This document shows positions 1 through 5,664 of a stretch of 11,952 bases of DNA, piece by piece. Position 1 is the stretch's first letter; every line of letters begins with the position of its first letter. The stretch covers positions 1-11,952 of the forward strand of contig CALCSA010000434.1 of assembly GCA_937894185.1 (NCBI GenBank). The letters run 5' to 3'. This DNA comes from an uncultured Clostridia bacterium (GTDB lineage Bacteria; Bacillota; Clostridia; Oscillospirales; Ruminococcaceae). The notes below the pieces were generated by a model. The model did no database searches and was not told the origin of the DNA. It saw nothing but the letters and a program-made list of their open reading frames with translations. A program made the position numbers and the translations under genes.

Positions 1-330
1 ATCTTCTTTGACCGCAACCACCTGCGGCAGATTCTCATCAACATCTTCATCAACAGCATCGATGCCCTTGGACAGACTCCCGACCCCTGCATCACTGTGG
101 AGTCTCAACTTTCCCCCGACCGGGTGGAGCTGAAAATTGCCGACAACGGTCAGGGCGTGGATTCGCAGGAGCTGCTGTACATCTTTGACCCCTTTTTTAC
201 AACCAAAAGCAGTGGCAACGGGCTGGGGCTGTTTATTTCCCGGCAAATGGCGGAGGAAAACGGCGGCTCTCTCACCGCCCAAAGCGGTGATTCAGGTATG
301 ACCATTTGCCTGACCGCTGTCAGGAGGTAG
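1..330 (+). CDS. Sensor histidine kinase, C-terminal ATPase part (5' end outside window)
   Basis: This is the catalytic end of a membrane-type two-component sensor kinase that would autophosphorylate and pass phosphate to the next gene product. Reading frame 1 is open from the first base and stops at 328-330. The HATPase_c landmarks appear in order: an N box (NIFINSIDAL, residues 14-23 of the visible part), a G1 box (DNGQGVD), an F box (IFDPFFTTK) and a G2 box (GNGLGLFIS). The F-box and GLGL spacing is that of NtrB/ZraS-type kinases, which pair with sigma-54 activators, as here. The stop codon lies 2 nt before the start of the response regulator, and that gene's Shine-Dalgarno sequence is inside this one, so the two are translationally coupled. 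Sensor and dimerisation domains are not visible, so the stimulus is unknown. Confidence 0.93.
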   Translation: MFFDRNHLRQILINIFINSIDALGQTPDPCITVESQLSPDRVELKIADNGQGVDSQELLYIFDPFFTTKSSGNGLGLFISRQMAEENGGSLTAQSGDSGMTICLTAVRR

Positions 331-332
331 CA

Positions 333-1667
333 ATGTTTAAGATTCTTCTGGTGGATGACGAAAAAACCATATTAAAATCCCTCACCTTTGCTTTGGAGCC
401 GGATTACGAGGTGTTTACCTGCGACAACGGCAAGGATGCTCTGGAGCTGATGCGCACCCACGACATCTCTCTGGTGCTGCTGGACCTGCGGCTGGGCAAG
501 GAAAACGGCATTGATCTGATGAAGAAGATGCTGGGCCTCAACCCCGGGGCGGCCATCATCATCATGACCGCCTATTCCTCCATCGAAAGCTCGGTAGAGG
601 CCATTCAGGCGGGGGCCTTCTACTTCATCACCAAGCCGGTGCAGACCAGCCAGCTTCTGCTTCTGCTGGAAAAGGCAGCCGGGCAGCTGGACATGCGCAG
701 GACCATCAACAGTCTGGAGGATGTAATCCGCAACGAAATTATCGGGGATTCCCCCCAGATGCAGCAGGTTCTGCGGCTGATCGATCAGGTGAAGGACACC
801 AAAGCCGGGGTGTTGATCACTGGGGAAAGCGGCACCGGCAAGGAACTGATTGCCAACAAGCTCCATTTTACCAGTAACCGGCGGGATCAACCCTTTATCG
901 CCGTCAACTGTGCCGCCCTGCCGGAATCCCTATTGGAAGGCGAGCTGTTCGGCTACAAAAAGGGGTCTTTTACCGGGGCGGTGCGGGACGAGCCGGGAAT
1001 CATCCGCAAGGCAGGTAAGGGCACTTTGTTCCTCGACGAAATTGGGGAGATGGATTTGCGGCTTCAGTCCAAGCTGCTGCGGTTTTTGCAGGATGGAGAG
1101 GTGCGGCAGATCGGCGGGGATGCTGTTCGGGTGGATGTGCGGGTGGTCTGCGCCACCAATCGGAATCTGGAGCAGGAAATTGCCGCCGGGCGCTTTCGCA
1201 GCGACCTGTACTACCGCATCAACGTTATCACCATTGTGGCGCCGCCCCTGCGGGAGCGGGCTGGGGACTTGGATCATCTGGTTCCCTACTTCCTCAAGAA
1301 ATATTCCACCGCTTACGGCAAAGCGATCAGGGGCATCGCCCCCGAGGCCTTTGAGCTCCTTTCCCGCTACGACTTCCCCGGCAATGTAAGGGAGTGCGAG
1401 AACATCATCCAGCGGGCGGTGTTGCTCTGCTCCGGGAATACCATTACCGCCGACGACCTCAACCTCAAATACCGGGCCGACCGGACACAGGAAGAACAGC
1501 AGGACCGGTACGTCAAAGTTTACGCCCACGAAACAATGAAGGATATCGAGCGCAAGGTTCTGGATTTGGCCCTGCAGTCCCACGGAGGAAACAGAAGGCG
1601 AACCGCCGAAAGTCTGGGGATCAGCGAGCGATCCCTCCAATACAAAATTAAGGAATACGGCCTGTAG
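333..1667 (+). CDS. NtrC-family sigma-54-dependent response regulator
   Basis: A 444-residue transcriptional activator with three domains. The receiver domain (about 1-115) has the acidic pair D8/D9, phospho-acceptor D51, T79 and K101. The AAA+ sigma-54 interaction domain (about 135-365) has Walker A GESGTGKE (164-171), the sigma-54 contact loop GSFTGA (211-216, a variant of GAFTGA) and Walker B TLFLDE (231-236). A Fis-type helix-turn-helix at the C-terminus contains the segment RRTAESLGISERSLQYKIKE. Length and order are typical of AtoC/ZraR/NtrC proteins. I chose ATG 333 because it follows an AGGAGGT site (322-328) and begins directly with the receiver strand; an upstream in-frame TTG at 306 lies in the kinase gene and would add nine unconserved residues. 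It should activate sigma-54 promoters when phosphorylated by the upstream kinase, but no convincing -24/-12 promoter was found in this window. Confidence 0.96.
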   Translation: MFKILLVDDEKTILKSLTFALEPDYEVFTCDNGKDALELMRTHDISLVLLDLRLGKENGIDLMKKMLGLNPGAAIIIMTAYSSIESSVEAIQAGAFYFITKPVQTSQLLLLLEKAAGQLDMRRTINSLEDVIRNEIIGDSPQMQQVLRLIDQVKDTKAGVLITGESGTGKELIANKLHFTSNRRDQPFIAVNCAALPESLLEGELFGYKKGSFTGAVRDEPGIIRKAGKGTLFLDEIGEMDLRLQSKLLRFLQDGEVRQIGGDAVRVDVRVVCATNRNLEQEIAAGRFRSDLYYRINVITIVAPPLRERAGDLDHLVPYFLKKYSTAYGKAIRGIAPEAFELLSRYDFPGNVRECENIIQRAVLLCSGNTITADDLNLKYRADRTQEEQQDRYVKVYAHETMKDIERKVLDLALQSHGGNRRRTAESLGISERSLQYKIKEYGL

Positions 1668-1671
1668 CTTT

Positions 1672-1692
1672 GGGGTGAAATCCCGTTTTTTT
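1672..1692 (+). terminator. Weak intrinsic terminator after the response regulator
   Basis: A short GGG/CCC stem (1673-1675 with 1682-1684) with a six-base loop is followed by a seven-T run (1686-1692), just after the response regulator stop codon. The stem is only 3-4 bp, so termination may be partial. The position and T run are the main support. Confidence 0.35.
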
Positions 1693-1719
1693 GAGTGGAA
1701 GTTGCAGCGGGAATATGAT
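1691..1719 (+). promoter_or_regulatory. Candidate sigma-A promoter ahead of the small membrane ORF
   Basis: TTGAGT (1691-1696) and TATGAT (1714-1719) are separated by exactly 17 bases, 4/6 and 5/6 matches to consensus. It would start a transcript near 1726 with a leader of about 210 nt before the ORF at 1937. Its -35 overlaps the T run of the preceding terminator. Confidence 0.4.
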
Positions 1720-1725
1720 AAACTA

Positions 1726-1936
1726 TGGGTGTATACGCCATAAGAAGACACGTGGATGAACCGCGGTCAAGCTGCTGCGCTTTGAGATCACCCGCTGTAT
1801 CAGAGTCAAAAGTTTGTGAGCAGGCTTTTGGGGTAACATATAAGGGGAGCCTTTGGTGCTCCCTCATTGCAAGAACCCGGGCAATACCATCCCCGGCTTT
1901 TGGGAGCCGGGCAGGATGTGGAAAGGATGGATTTCC
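1726..1936 (+). other. Long untranslated leader with two hairpins
   Basis: About 210 nt without a convincing gene. It holds two strong small hairpins: GGGAGC/GCTCCC (1845-1850 with 1858-1863, 7-base loop) and CCCGGC/GCCGGG (1892-1897 with 1906-1911, 8-base loop). Neither is followed by a T run. I compared it from memory with common Clostridia riboswitch motifs (TPP, cobalamin, c-di-GMP, c-di-AMP, ZTP, lysine, glycine) and saw no match. It may be a leader of the small membrane ORF or simply structured intergenic DNA. Confidence 0.3.
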
Positions 1937-2053
1937 ATGAACGCCGACCAAAAATTTGCAAGGCAGATGGCTGTCATCTCGCTAACCTTTGCCGCCGTCA
2001 TGGCTCTGGGCGGGTTGGCCATCAGCCTACTGCTGGAGCAAAAAAGCCAGTGA
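1937..2053 (+). CDS. Putative 38-residue single-pass membrane peptide
   Basis: No family recognised. The ORF encodes 38 residues: a short polar N-terminus (MNADQKFARQ) followed by about 23 hydrophobic residues that would form one membrane helix, and a short charged tail (LEQKSQ). The start ATG 1937 is preceded by AAAGGA (1922-1927) at 9 bases, an acceptable Shine-Dalgarno site; longer in-frame starts add a Pro/Gly/Trp-rich stretch that looks non-coding. It stands alone between the response regulator and the T-box unit, with a possible promoter at 1691-1719. Small single-helix proteins often modulate membrane complexes, but nothing here shows a partner. The chief alternative is a chance ORF. 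Confidence 0.45.
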   Translation: MNADQKFARQMAVISLTFAAVMALGGLAISLLLEQKSQ

Positions 2054-2529
2054 TATTACGCCCGCTTTCAGGTCCGGGAGGAGAAAAAGTTCGCTGCCGG
2101 CTCTGCCCTGCCTGCTGTCCCACGGGGCTGTGAGCCGGTGTCTGGCCCGGCGCAGCCGCGGGGCACCCTGATGGCAGAGAGTTGCGGACAGCTCACCGCT
2201 CTGGCTTTGGGCCCGGTGGAAGCCCCCTTTCACTTTCATCCCGGCAGCTTGGTTCTTTCGGCAGGCAGCTGCGGACGCAATCTTTTCTGCGCCTTTTGCC
2301 AGCAGCATCTCCCGGGAGCAGGCGGCCACCCGCTTGGTCTCACCCCGGAAGCTGGGGGCGAGGTAAAATAACATTGGGCATCCTTGGCCTGTAACGAACC
2401 TTGGTTGCTCCGGGGTATCGACCAAACTGCGCCAGTTTGCTTTATGAGCAGCAGCAGAAGGTGATGCTCCCAGCAGTAGAGGTTCACCGGCAACAGGCTG
2501 CCTTTTTCTTATTGTTCTAAAAATTACTC
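2054..2529. other. GC-rich stretch with no supported gene
   Basis: About 475 bases lacking a believable coding region on either strand. Open frames exist on both strands (for example minus 2236-2493), but they have Pro/Gly/Ser/Cys-rich composition, no ribosome binding site at a sensible distance and no recognisable domain. One long-range inverted repeat, CCGGCTC (2097-2103) with GAGCCGG (2132-2138), is visible. It could be a decayed gene or an untranslated tail of the small ORF. Confidence 0.4.
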
Positions 2530-2558
2530 TTGACAGCTGGGGTGCAACGTGCTATGAT
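2530..2558 (+). promoter_or_regulatory. Sigma-A promoter of the T-box/lyase unit
   Basis: A perfect TTGACA (2530-2535), a 17-base spacer and TATGAT (2553-2558, 5/6). Transcription should start near 2565, immediately upstream of the T-box Stem I. The strong core promoter means control is likely exerted mainly by the leader RNA. Confidence 0.85.
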
Positions 2559-2564
2559 CACTTT

Positions 2565-2858
2565 TAAGCAAAGGCTTTGACGGAGAGAAAGACATACAAA
2601 GGTTCGGTATCGGTCAATTGGACCGAGGTAGAGAGTTCGCGGGTGGTGCAAGCGGACGCCGGTATGTATGTGTAAATACACTCCTGAGCTCGTCGATTGA
2701 ACCAAGTAGGTCGATGCGTCTGCCCGCGTTACTGGGCTTGGGTTGTCGGACCCGAAACGAGGGGCGGCTGTTTTTGGGCCGCAAACAGGGTGGTACCGCG
2801 GAAGCTGGTCTTTCGTCCCTGGGCATGGTGTATGCCCGGCGGAACGAAAGGCTTTTTT
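2565..2858 (+). ncRNA. T-box riboswitch leader, predicted tyrosine specificity (UAC specifier)
   Basis: The leader binds a tRNA and reads its charging state; uncharged tRNA favours an antiterminator and turns on the downstream gene. Stem I can be drawn from the sequence. A lower helix GGAG (2582-2585) pairs with CTCC (2681-2684). The specifier loop strands are 2586-2591 and 2672-2680. An upper helix ACATAC (2592-2597) pairs with GTATGT (2666-2671), followed by the distal GGGTGGTGCAAGC region. The specifier-loop 3' strand reads GTAAATACA, placing codon UAC (2677-2679) before the usual purine. The T-box core AGGGTGGTACCGCG is at 2787-2800; its UGGU bulge (2791-2794) pairs with a tRNA ending in A73, as tRNA-Tyr has. 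The terminator is CTTTCGT (2810-2816) with ACGAAAG (2844-2850), a nested GGGCAT/ATGCCC hairpin and T6 (2853-2858). Class is certain; tyrosine specificity is inferred by hand. Confidence 0.93.
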
Positions 2859-2921
2859 GTTTTGTCAGAGCATTCCAGGCCGAAATCCTTCCGACGCAAA
2901 AAGAAAATGGAGGAGATCACT

Positions 2922-4370
2922 ATGGCCAACGTAAAATTCTTTAGCGGAAACCCCCTGCCCCTGGAAATGCACAAGACCCGCACCGTTCAAAAGCTGACCC
3001 TGCTGCCGGTGGAGCAGCGCAGAGACGCCATGCTGGAGGCAGGCTGCAATACCTTCCTGCTGCAAAACCGGGATGTCTTTCTGGATATGCTCACCGACTC
3101 GGGAACCAACGCTATGAGCGACAAACAGGTGGCCGCCATGATGCAAGCCGATGATTCCTACGCCGGAAGCGAGACCTTTGTCCGGCTACAGGATGCCTGC
3201 ACCCACATGTTCGGCACCAAGTTTTTGCTTCCCGCCCATCAGGGCAGAGCCTGCGAGAACATTCTGGCCGAAGCCTTTGTCACCCAAGGCAGCGTCGTGC
3301 CCATGAACTTCCACTTTACCACCACCAAGGCCCACATCACCCGGAAGGGCGGCTCGGTGGAGGAAATCCTCATCGATGAAGGGCTGAACATCAACTCCAC
3401 CCATCCCTTCAAAGGGGATATCGATATGGCTAAGCTGGAGGAGCTGGTGGCCCGGGTAGGGGCAAAGAACATCCCCTTTGTGCGGATCGAAGCCGGCACC
3501 AACCTGATCGGCGGACAGCCGGTTTCCATGAAAAACTTCCGGGCGGTTTCCGCCTTCTGCCGGGATAAAGGCATCCGCTTTGTCATCGATGCTTCCCTGC
3601 TTTGCGACAACCTCTACTTCATCAAAACCCGGGAAGATGCCTGCAAGGATATGGAGCTGGTGGAAATCACCCGGGAGCTGGGCTGCCTTGCCGACATCAT
3701 CTACTTTTCCGCCCGCAAGCTGGGTTGCGCCAGAGGTGGCGCCATTGTCACCAACAACCGCGCCCTGTTTGAAGCAATGCGGGAGTTTGTTCCCCTGTTC
3801 GAGGGCTTCCTCACCTACGGCGGCATGAGCGTGCGGGAAATGGAGGCCATGGCGGTGGGCCTATACGAATCGCTGGATATGGACTTTATCATGCAGGCGC
3901 CTCAGTTTATCCAAGCCTTCTCCGACGAGCTGCAGGCCAAGGGGGTTCCCGTGGTCACTCCCGCCGGCGGGCTGGGATGCCATGTCAACGCCTCCGCCTT
4001 CCTGCCCCATCTGGACCAGAGCCAGTACATTGCCGGTGCTCTGGCCGCCGCAGTCTTTGTGGCCTCCGGCGTGCGGGGAATGGAGCGGGGAACCATGAGC
4101 GAGCAGCGGGAGGACGACGGCACCGAGCGCTTTGCCGAAATGGAACTACTGCGTCTGGCTCTGCCCAAGCGGGTGTTCTCTCTTTCCCAGATCAAGTACG
4201 CTGCCGACCGTCTGGCATGGCTTTTTGAAAACCGCTCCCTCATCGGCGGGCTGCGGTATGTGGAGGAGCCTCAGATCATGCGGTTCTTCTTTGGACGGCT
4301 GGAGCCGGTGGGCGACTGGATGGATCAGCTGGTGGCAGCCTTCCGTCGTGATTTTGGCGACAGCCTGTAA
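2922..4370 (+). CDS. Tryptophanase / tyrosine phenol-lyase family PLP enzyme (divergent)
   Basis: A 482-residue fold-type I PLP enzyme of the beta-eliminating lyase family, which splits aromatic amino acids (Trp to indole, or Tyr to phenol) into pyruvate and ammonia. ATG 2922 has GGAGGAG at 2909-2915. Family blocks include LTDSGTNAMSDKQ (57-69), HQGR (106-109), HFTTTKAH (131-138), NLIGGQPVSM (194-203), YFSARK with the putative PLP lysine K266, LTYGGMSVREMEAMAVGL (297-314) and SGVRGMERG (382-390). The N-terminal half reads closer to tyrosine phenol-lyase than to TnaA. Compared from memory with Citrobacter tyrosine phenol-lyase at a constant +9 offset, D214, N185, R100, T124 and K257 are kept (D223, N194, R109, T133, K266), but the cofactor-contacting R217 is leucine (L226) and the conserved GGHA is GGLG (349-352). 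Substrate is therefore uncertain. It is a single gene behind the tyrosine-type T-box, and no transporter is adjacent. Confidence 0.88.
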   Translation: MANVKFFSGNPLPLEMHKTRTVQKLTLLPVEQRRDAMLEAGCNTFLLQNRDVFLDMLTDSGTNAMSDKQVAAMMQADDSYAGSETFVRLQDACTHMFGTKFLLPAHQGRACENILAEAFVTQGSVVPMNFHFTTTKAHITRKGGSVEEILIDEGLNINSTHPFKGDIDMAKLEELVARVGAKNIPFVRIEAGTNLIGGQPVSMKNFRAVSAFCRDKGIRFVIDASLLCDNLYFIKTREDACKDMELVEITRELGCLADIIYFSARKLGCARGGAIVTNNRALFEAMREFVPLFEGFLTYGGMSVREMEAMAVGLYESLDMDFIMQAPQFIQAFSDELQAKGVPVVTPAGGLGCHVNASAFLPHLDQSQYIAGALAAAVFVASGVRGMERGTMSEQREDDGTERFAEMELLRLALPKRVFSLSQIKYAADRLAWLFENRSLIGGLRYVEEPQIMRFFFGRLEPVGDWMDQLVAAFRRDFGDSL

Positions 4371-4479
4371 AGCACAGCACCCCTAAATCGCCGACAGCGG
4401 CTGCTGGGGGATTCAAGGTAGTTTTTCCATCAAGAAGCCTTGCTTCCGCCAGCCCTGCCCAATCATATCCGATGCTTTT

Positions 4480-4506
4480 GGGGGAGAGGAAAAACCTCTC
4501 CCCTTT
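4480..4506 (+). terminator. Intrinsic terminator of the lyase unit
   Basis: A 9-10 bp stem GGGGAGAGG (4481-4489) with CCTCTCCCC (4495-4503), a five-A loop, and TTT followed by a T-rich tail. It sits 110 bases beyond the lyase stop codon. Confidence 0.8.
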
Positions 4507-4528
4507 CTATGCCAATTTACCGCAATAG

Positions 4529-4569
4529 AAACCGGGCAGCGCTTTCGTCAAGAGCGCTGCCCGGTTTTT
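4529..4569. terminator. Bidirectional intrinsic terminator between convergent genes
   Basis: A 12-bp stem CCGGGCAGCGCT (4532-4543) with AGCGCTGCCCGG (4553-4564), flanked by AAA/TTT. Five Ts follow on the plus strand and TTTC on the minus strand. It lies 8 bases past the stop codon of the minus-strand AbrB gene and acts as a second stop for the lyase unit. Confidence 0.85.
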
Positions 4570-4576
4570 GGCGGAA

Positions 4577-4828
4577 CTATTTAATATTTTCCTTACACTG
4601 CGCACATACAAATCCGTTGGCCACCGGCAGAAGCTCTTTCGACTCATGCCAGCACAGGGAACATCGGGGGTGAACCTCCCGTATGGTGATGGATTGGTTG
4701 CCTGTATCTCCCATAGACAGTTCCAGCCGGGCTCCCGGTTTCCAACTCAGAAGCTCCCGCATATCCCCGGGAATGACCACTCGGCCCAGATCGTCCAATG
4801 GCCGGATTTGCATGTTTGCCTTGTTCAT
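4577..4828 (-). CDS. AbrB/SpoVT-family transition-state regulator with C-terminal zinc ribbon
   Basis: An 83-residue DNA-binding protein. Residues 1-52 form a SpoVT/AbrB swapped-hairpin domain (MQIRPLDDLGRVVIPGDMRE, then the hydrophobic strand ARLELSM). The C-terminus carries two CxxC pairs (C56-C59 and C75-C78), a likely small zinc ribbon. AbrB-like proteins with this zinc knuckle are common in Clostridia. I chose the start at 4828 because GAAGGA lies 8 bases upstream and the domain begins immediately; the longer open frame back to 4915 would add 29 residues of poor quality. AbrB relatives are dimeric or tetrameric repressors acting at growth transitions; the targets here are unknown. It is transcribed divergently from the small RNA at 5030 and convergently with the lyase. 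A minus-strand hairpin with a T8 run lies in its leader (4927-4969). Confidence 0.88.
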   Translation of the reverse strand: MNKANMQIRPLDDLGRVVIPGDMRELLSWKPGARLELSMGDTGNQSITIREVHPRCSLCWHESKELLPVANGFVCAQCKENIK

Positions 4829-4926
4829 TTTGGTTTCCTTCTTTCTTTCCTTTAATCGGTGCTCCGACTGCTTTTGAGGACTGACGGAGCCGCCTGCAGC
4901 GACCCCGTAAGCCATTCAAAAGCTCC

Positions 4927-4969
4927 AAAAAAAAGCACGCATAAGGGTGGCAAGACCCCCTACACGCGC
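4927..4969 (-). terminator. Terminator-like hairpin in the abrB leader (minus strand)
   Basis: On the minus strand, 4969-4958 (GCGCGTGTAGGG) pairs with 4947-4935 (CCCTTATGCGTGC), including some G-U pairs and one bulge, and is followed directly by eight Ts (4934-4927). This has the form of an intrinsic terminator located about 100 bases upstream of the abrB start. It may be a leader attenuator or may stop antisense transcription coming from the right. Confidence 0.55.
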
Positions 4970-4971
4970 CT

Positions 4972-5000
4972 TAAATAGCGGTTTGTTTCCACGCTTGCAA
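4972..5000 (-). promoter_or_regulatory. Weak candidate minus-strand promoter for abrB
   Basis: TTGCAA (4995-5000, its own reverse complement) and, 17 bases on along the minus strand, TATTTA (4977-4972), only 3/6 to consensus. If used, it shares its -35 box with the rightward promoter at 4995-5023, and the terminator-like hairpin would begin close to the transcript start. Confidence 0.3.
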
Positions 5001-5023
5001 GAAAAATGCGAATACGGTATAAT
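4995..5023 (+). promoter_or_regulatory. Sigma-A promoter of the candidate small RNA
   Basis: TTGCAA (4995-5000, 4/6), a 17-base spacer and a perfect TATAAT (5018-5023). The predicted start near 5030-5031 coincides with the first base of the closing helix of the downstream RNA structure and no ORF follows, so it most likely drives an RNA gene. Confidence 0.7.
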
Positions 5024-5029
5024 GTTTTT

Positions 5030-5130
5030 TGCCGCGTGGAAGCGCAAGGGTGCTTTGTGTTTAAGCGTTGTCCACCTTTGCCCGTTGCAGGTGTGTGCAG
5101 CACCTGCAACGGCCATGCGGCTCCTTTTTC
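5030..5130 (+). ncRNA. Candidate orphan structured small RNA (three-helix, Y-shaped)
   Basis: A compact RNA of about 90-100 nt with no coding potential and no family I recognise. Three helices can be drawn by eye. P1 is GCCGCGTGG (5031-5039) with CCATGCGGC (5113-5121), 9 pairs including one G-U. P2 is GCAAGGGTG (5044-5052) with CACCTTTGC (5073-5081), 9 pairs including one G-U, enclosing a 20-base loop. P3 is CCGTTGCAGGTG (5082-5093) with CACCTGCAACGG (5101-5112), 12 perfect pairs with a 7-base loop. P1 closes a junction, P2 and P3 abut, and a T-rich tail (5122-5131) follows P1 directly. It has its own promoter with a start matching P1. It lacks the SRP domain IV loop sequence and is too short for 6S RNA, tmRNA or RNase P RNA. 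Confidence 0.65.
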
Positions 5131-5386
5131 TTTGGAGCCTTTCCATCAAGAATACCATTATTTATAAATATTGTCAATATATTCCTGTTTCTTCCAACGT
5201 TCGATAAAATACGGTATTTCCGGCCTGATGATTCTTGGCTGAGTCCCTTAAACCGATCGCTTGGCAGAGAGCAAATGTTCTTGCAGGCAGAAGGTGCTTT
5301 TTCTGATTTTCCCCGTGTTTTGGATGCGTCCATAAGGTTCCCGCCTTCAGAATTGGTATGCTTTTGGAAATTGGCCTCTTTGGCGG
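5131..5386. other. Intergenic stretch without a supported gene
   Basis: An AT-rich spacer between the small RNA and tRNA-Cys. It contains the palindrome AAATACGGTATTT (about 5206-5218), a possible operator. A minus-strand ORF starting at 5333 crosses it, but that ORF has no good ribosome binding site and runs antisense through the structured RNA, so I do not call it. Confidence 0.35.
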
Positions 5387-5415
5387 TTGACAAATTGAGG
5401 ATTATCTCATATAAT
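5387..5415 (+). promoter_or_regulatory. Consensus sigma-A promoter of tRNA-Cys
   Basis: Perfect TTGACA (5387-5392), 17-base spacer, perfect TATAAT (5410-5415), ending 9 bases before the mature tRNA 5' end. Such a consensus promoter is expected for a stable RNA gene. Confidence 0.9.
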
Positions 5416-5424
5416 AACAGGGTC

Positions 5425-5498
5425 GGCACCATAGCCAAGGGGTAAGGCAGAGGTCTGCAAAACCTTTATCCCCAGTTCAAATCTGGGTGGTGCCTCCA
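5425..5498 (+). tRNA. tRNA-Cys (anticodon GCA)
   Basis: A complete 74-nt cloverleaf. The acceptor stem GGCACCA (5425-5431) pairs with TGGTGCC (5488-5494). The D arm is GCC/GGC, the anticodon stem GAGGT/ACCTT encloses loop CTGCAAA with anticodon GCA at 5457-5459, and the T arm is CCCAG-TTCAAAT-CTGGG. Discriminator U73 (5495) is the identity base of tRNA-Cys, and the CCA end is encoded (5496-5498). It is a single-tRNA unit with its own promoter and terminator. Confidence 0.97.
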
Positions 5499-5507
5499 AA
5501 TAGAAAG

Positions 5508-5546
5508 CCTTCAGAGTCCGCACAGCGGTATATCTGAAGGTTTTTT
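5508..5546 (+). terminator. Intrinsic terminator of tRNA-Cys
   Basis: CCTTCAGA (5508-5515) pairs with TCTGAAGG (5533-5540), with an inner CCG/CGG, followed by six Ts (5541-5546). Confidence 0.88.
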
Positions 5547-5592
5547 GCATATCTTTAACAGAAACTTTATGAATGTAAATTTAACAGGCAAC

Positions 5593-5621
5593 TTGACATC
5601 CTTTCGCTCATATGATACATT
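5593..5621 (+). promoter_or_regulatory. Promoter of the NiCo riboswitch/CDF unit
   Basis: TTGACA (5593-5598), 17-base spacer and TACATT (5616-5621, 4/6). The start near 5628 places the riboswitch aptamer about 45 nt into the transcript. Confidence 0.6.
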
Positions 5622-5664
5622 GTACGGAACCTCTTTGCACTGTATCACGCTTCCCAACGAAGCG

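Noticed and set aside
850..1751. Long ORFs on other frames within the response regulator
   Set aside because: They are shadows of the real NtrC-type gene, whose domains span the entire region.
1845..1911. Known riboswitch in the leader of the 38-residue ORF
   Set aside because: The two hairpins are clear, but no conserved aptamer sequence I know is present and there is no expression-platform T run.
2027..2493. Overlapping ORFs on both strands in the GC-rich gap
   Set aside because: Composition is that of random GC-rich frames, start sites lack Shine-Dalgarno sequences, and no domain is visible.
2697..2921. N-terminal extension of the lyase gene to the upstream in-frame start
   Set aside because: That region is the T-box leader and terminator; ATG 2922 has a strong GGAGGAG site and matches the expected protein start.
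5030..5130. Small SRP RNA or 6S RNA identity for the structured RNA
   Set aside because: The conserved SRP domain IV loop sequence is missing, and the RNA is too short and too fully paired for the 6S open-bubble structure.
5061..5333. Minus-strand ORF of about 90 codons between tRNA-Cys and the small RNA
   Set aside because: It lacks a well-placed ribosome binding site, has no recognisable domain, and runs antisense through the strongly structured RNA at 5031-5121.
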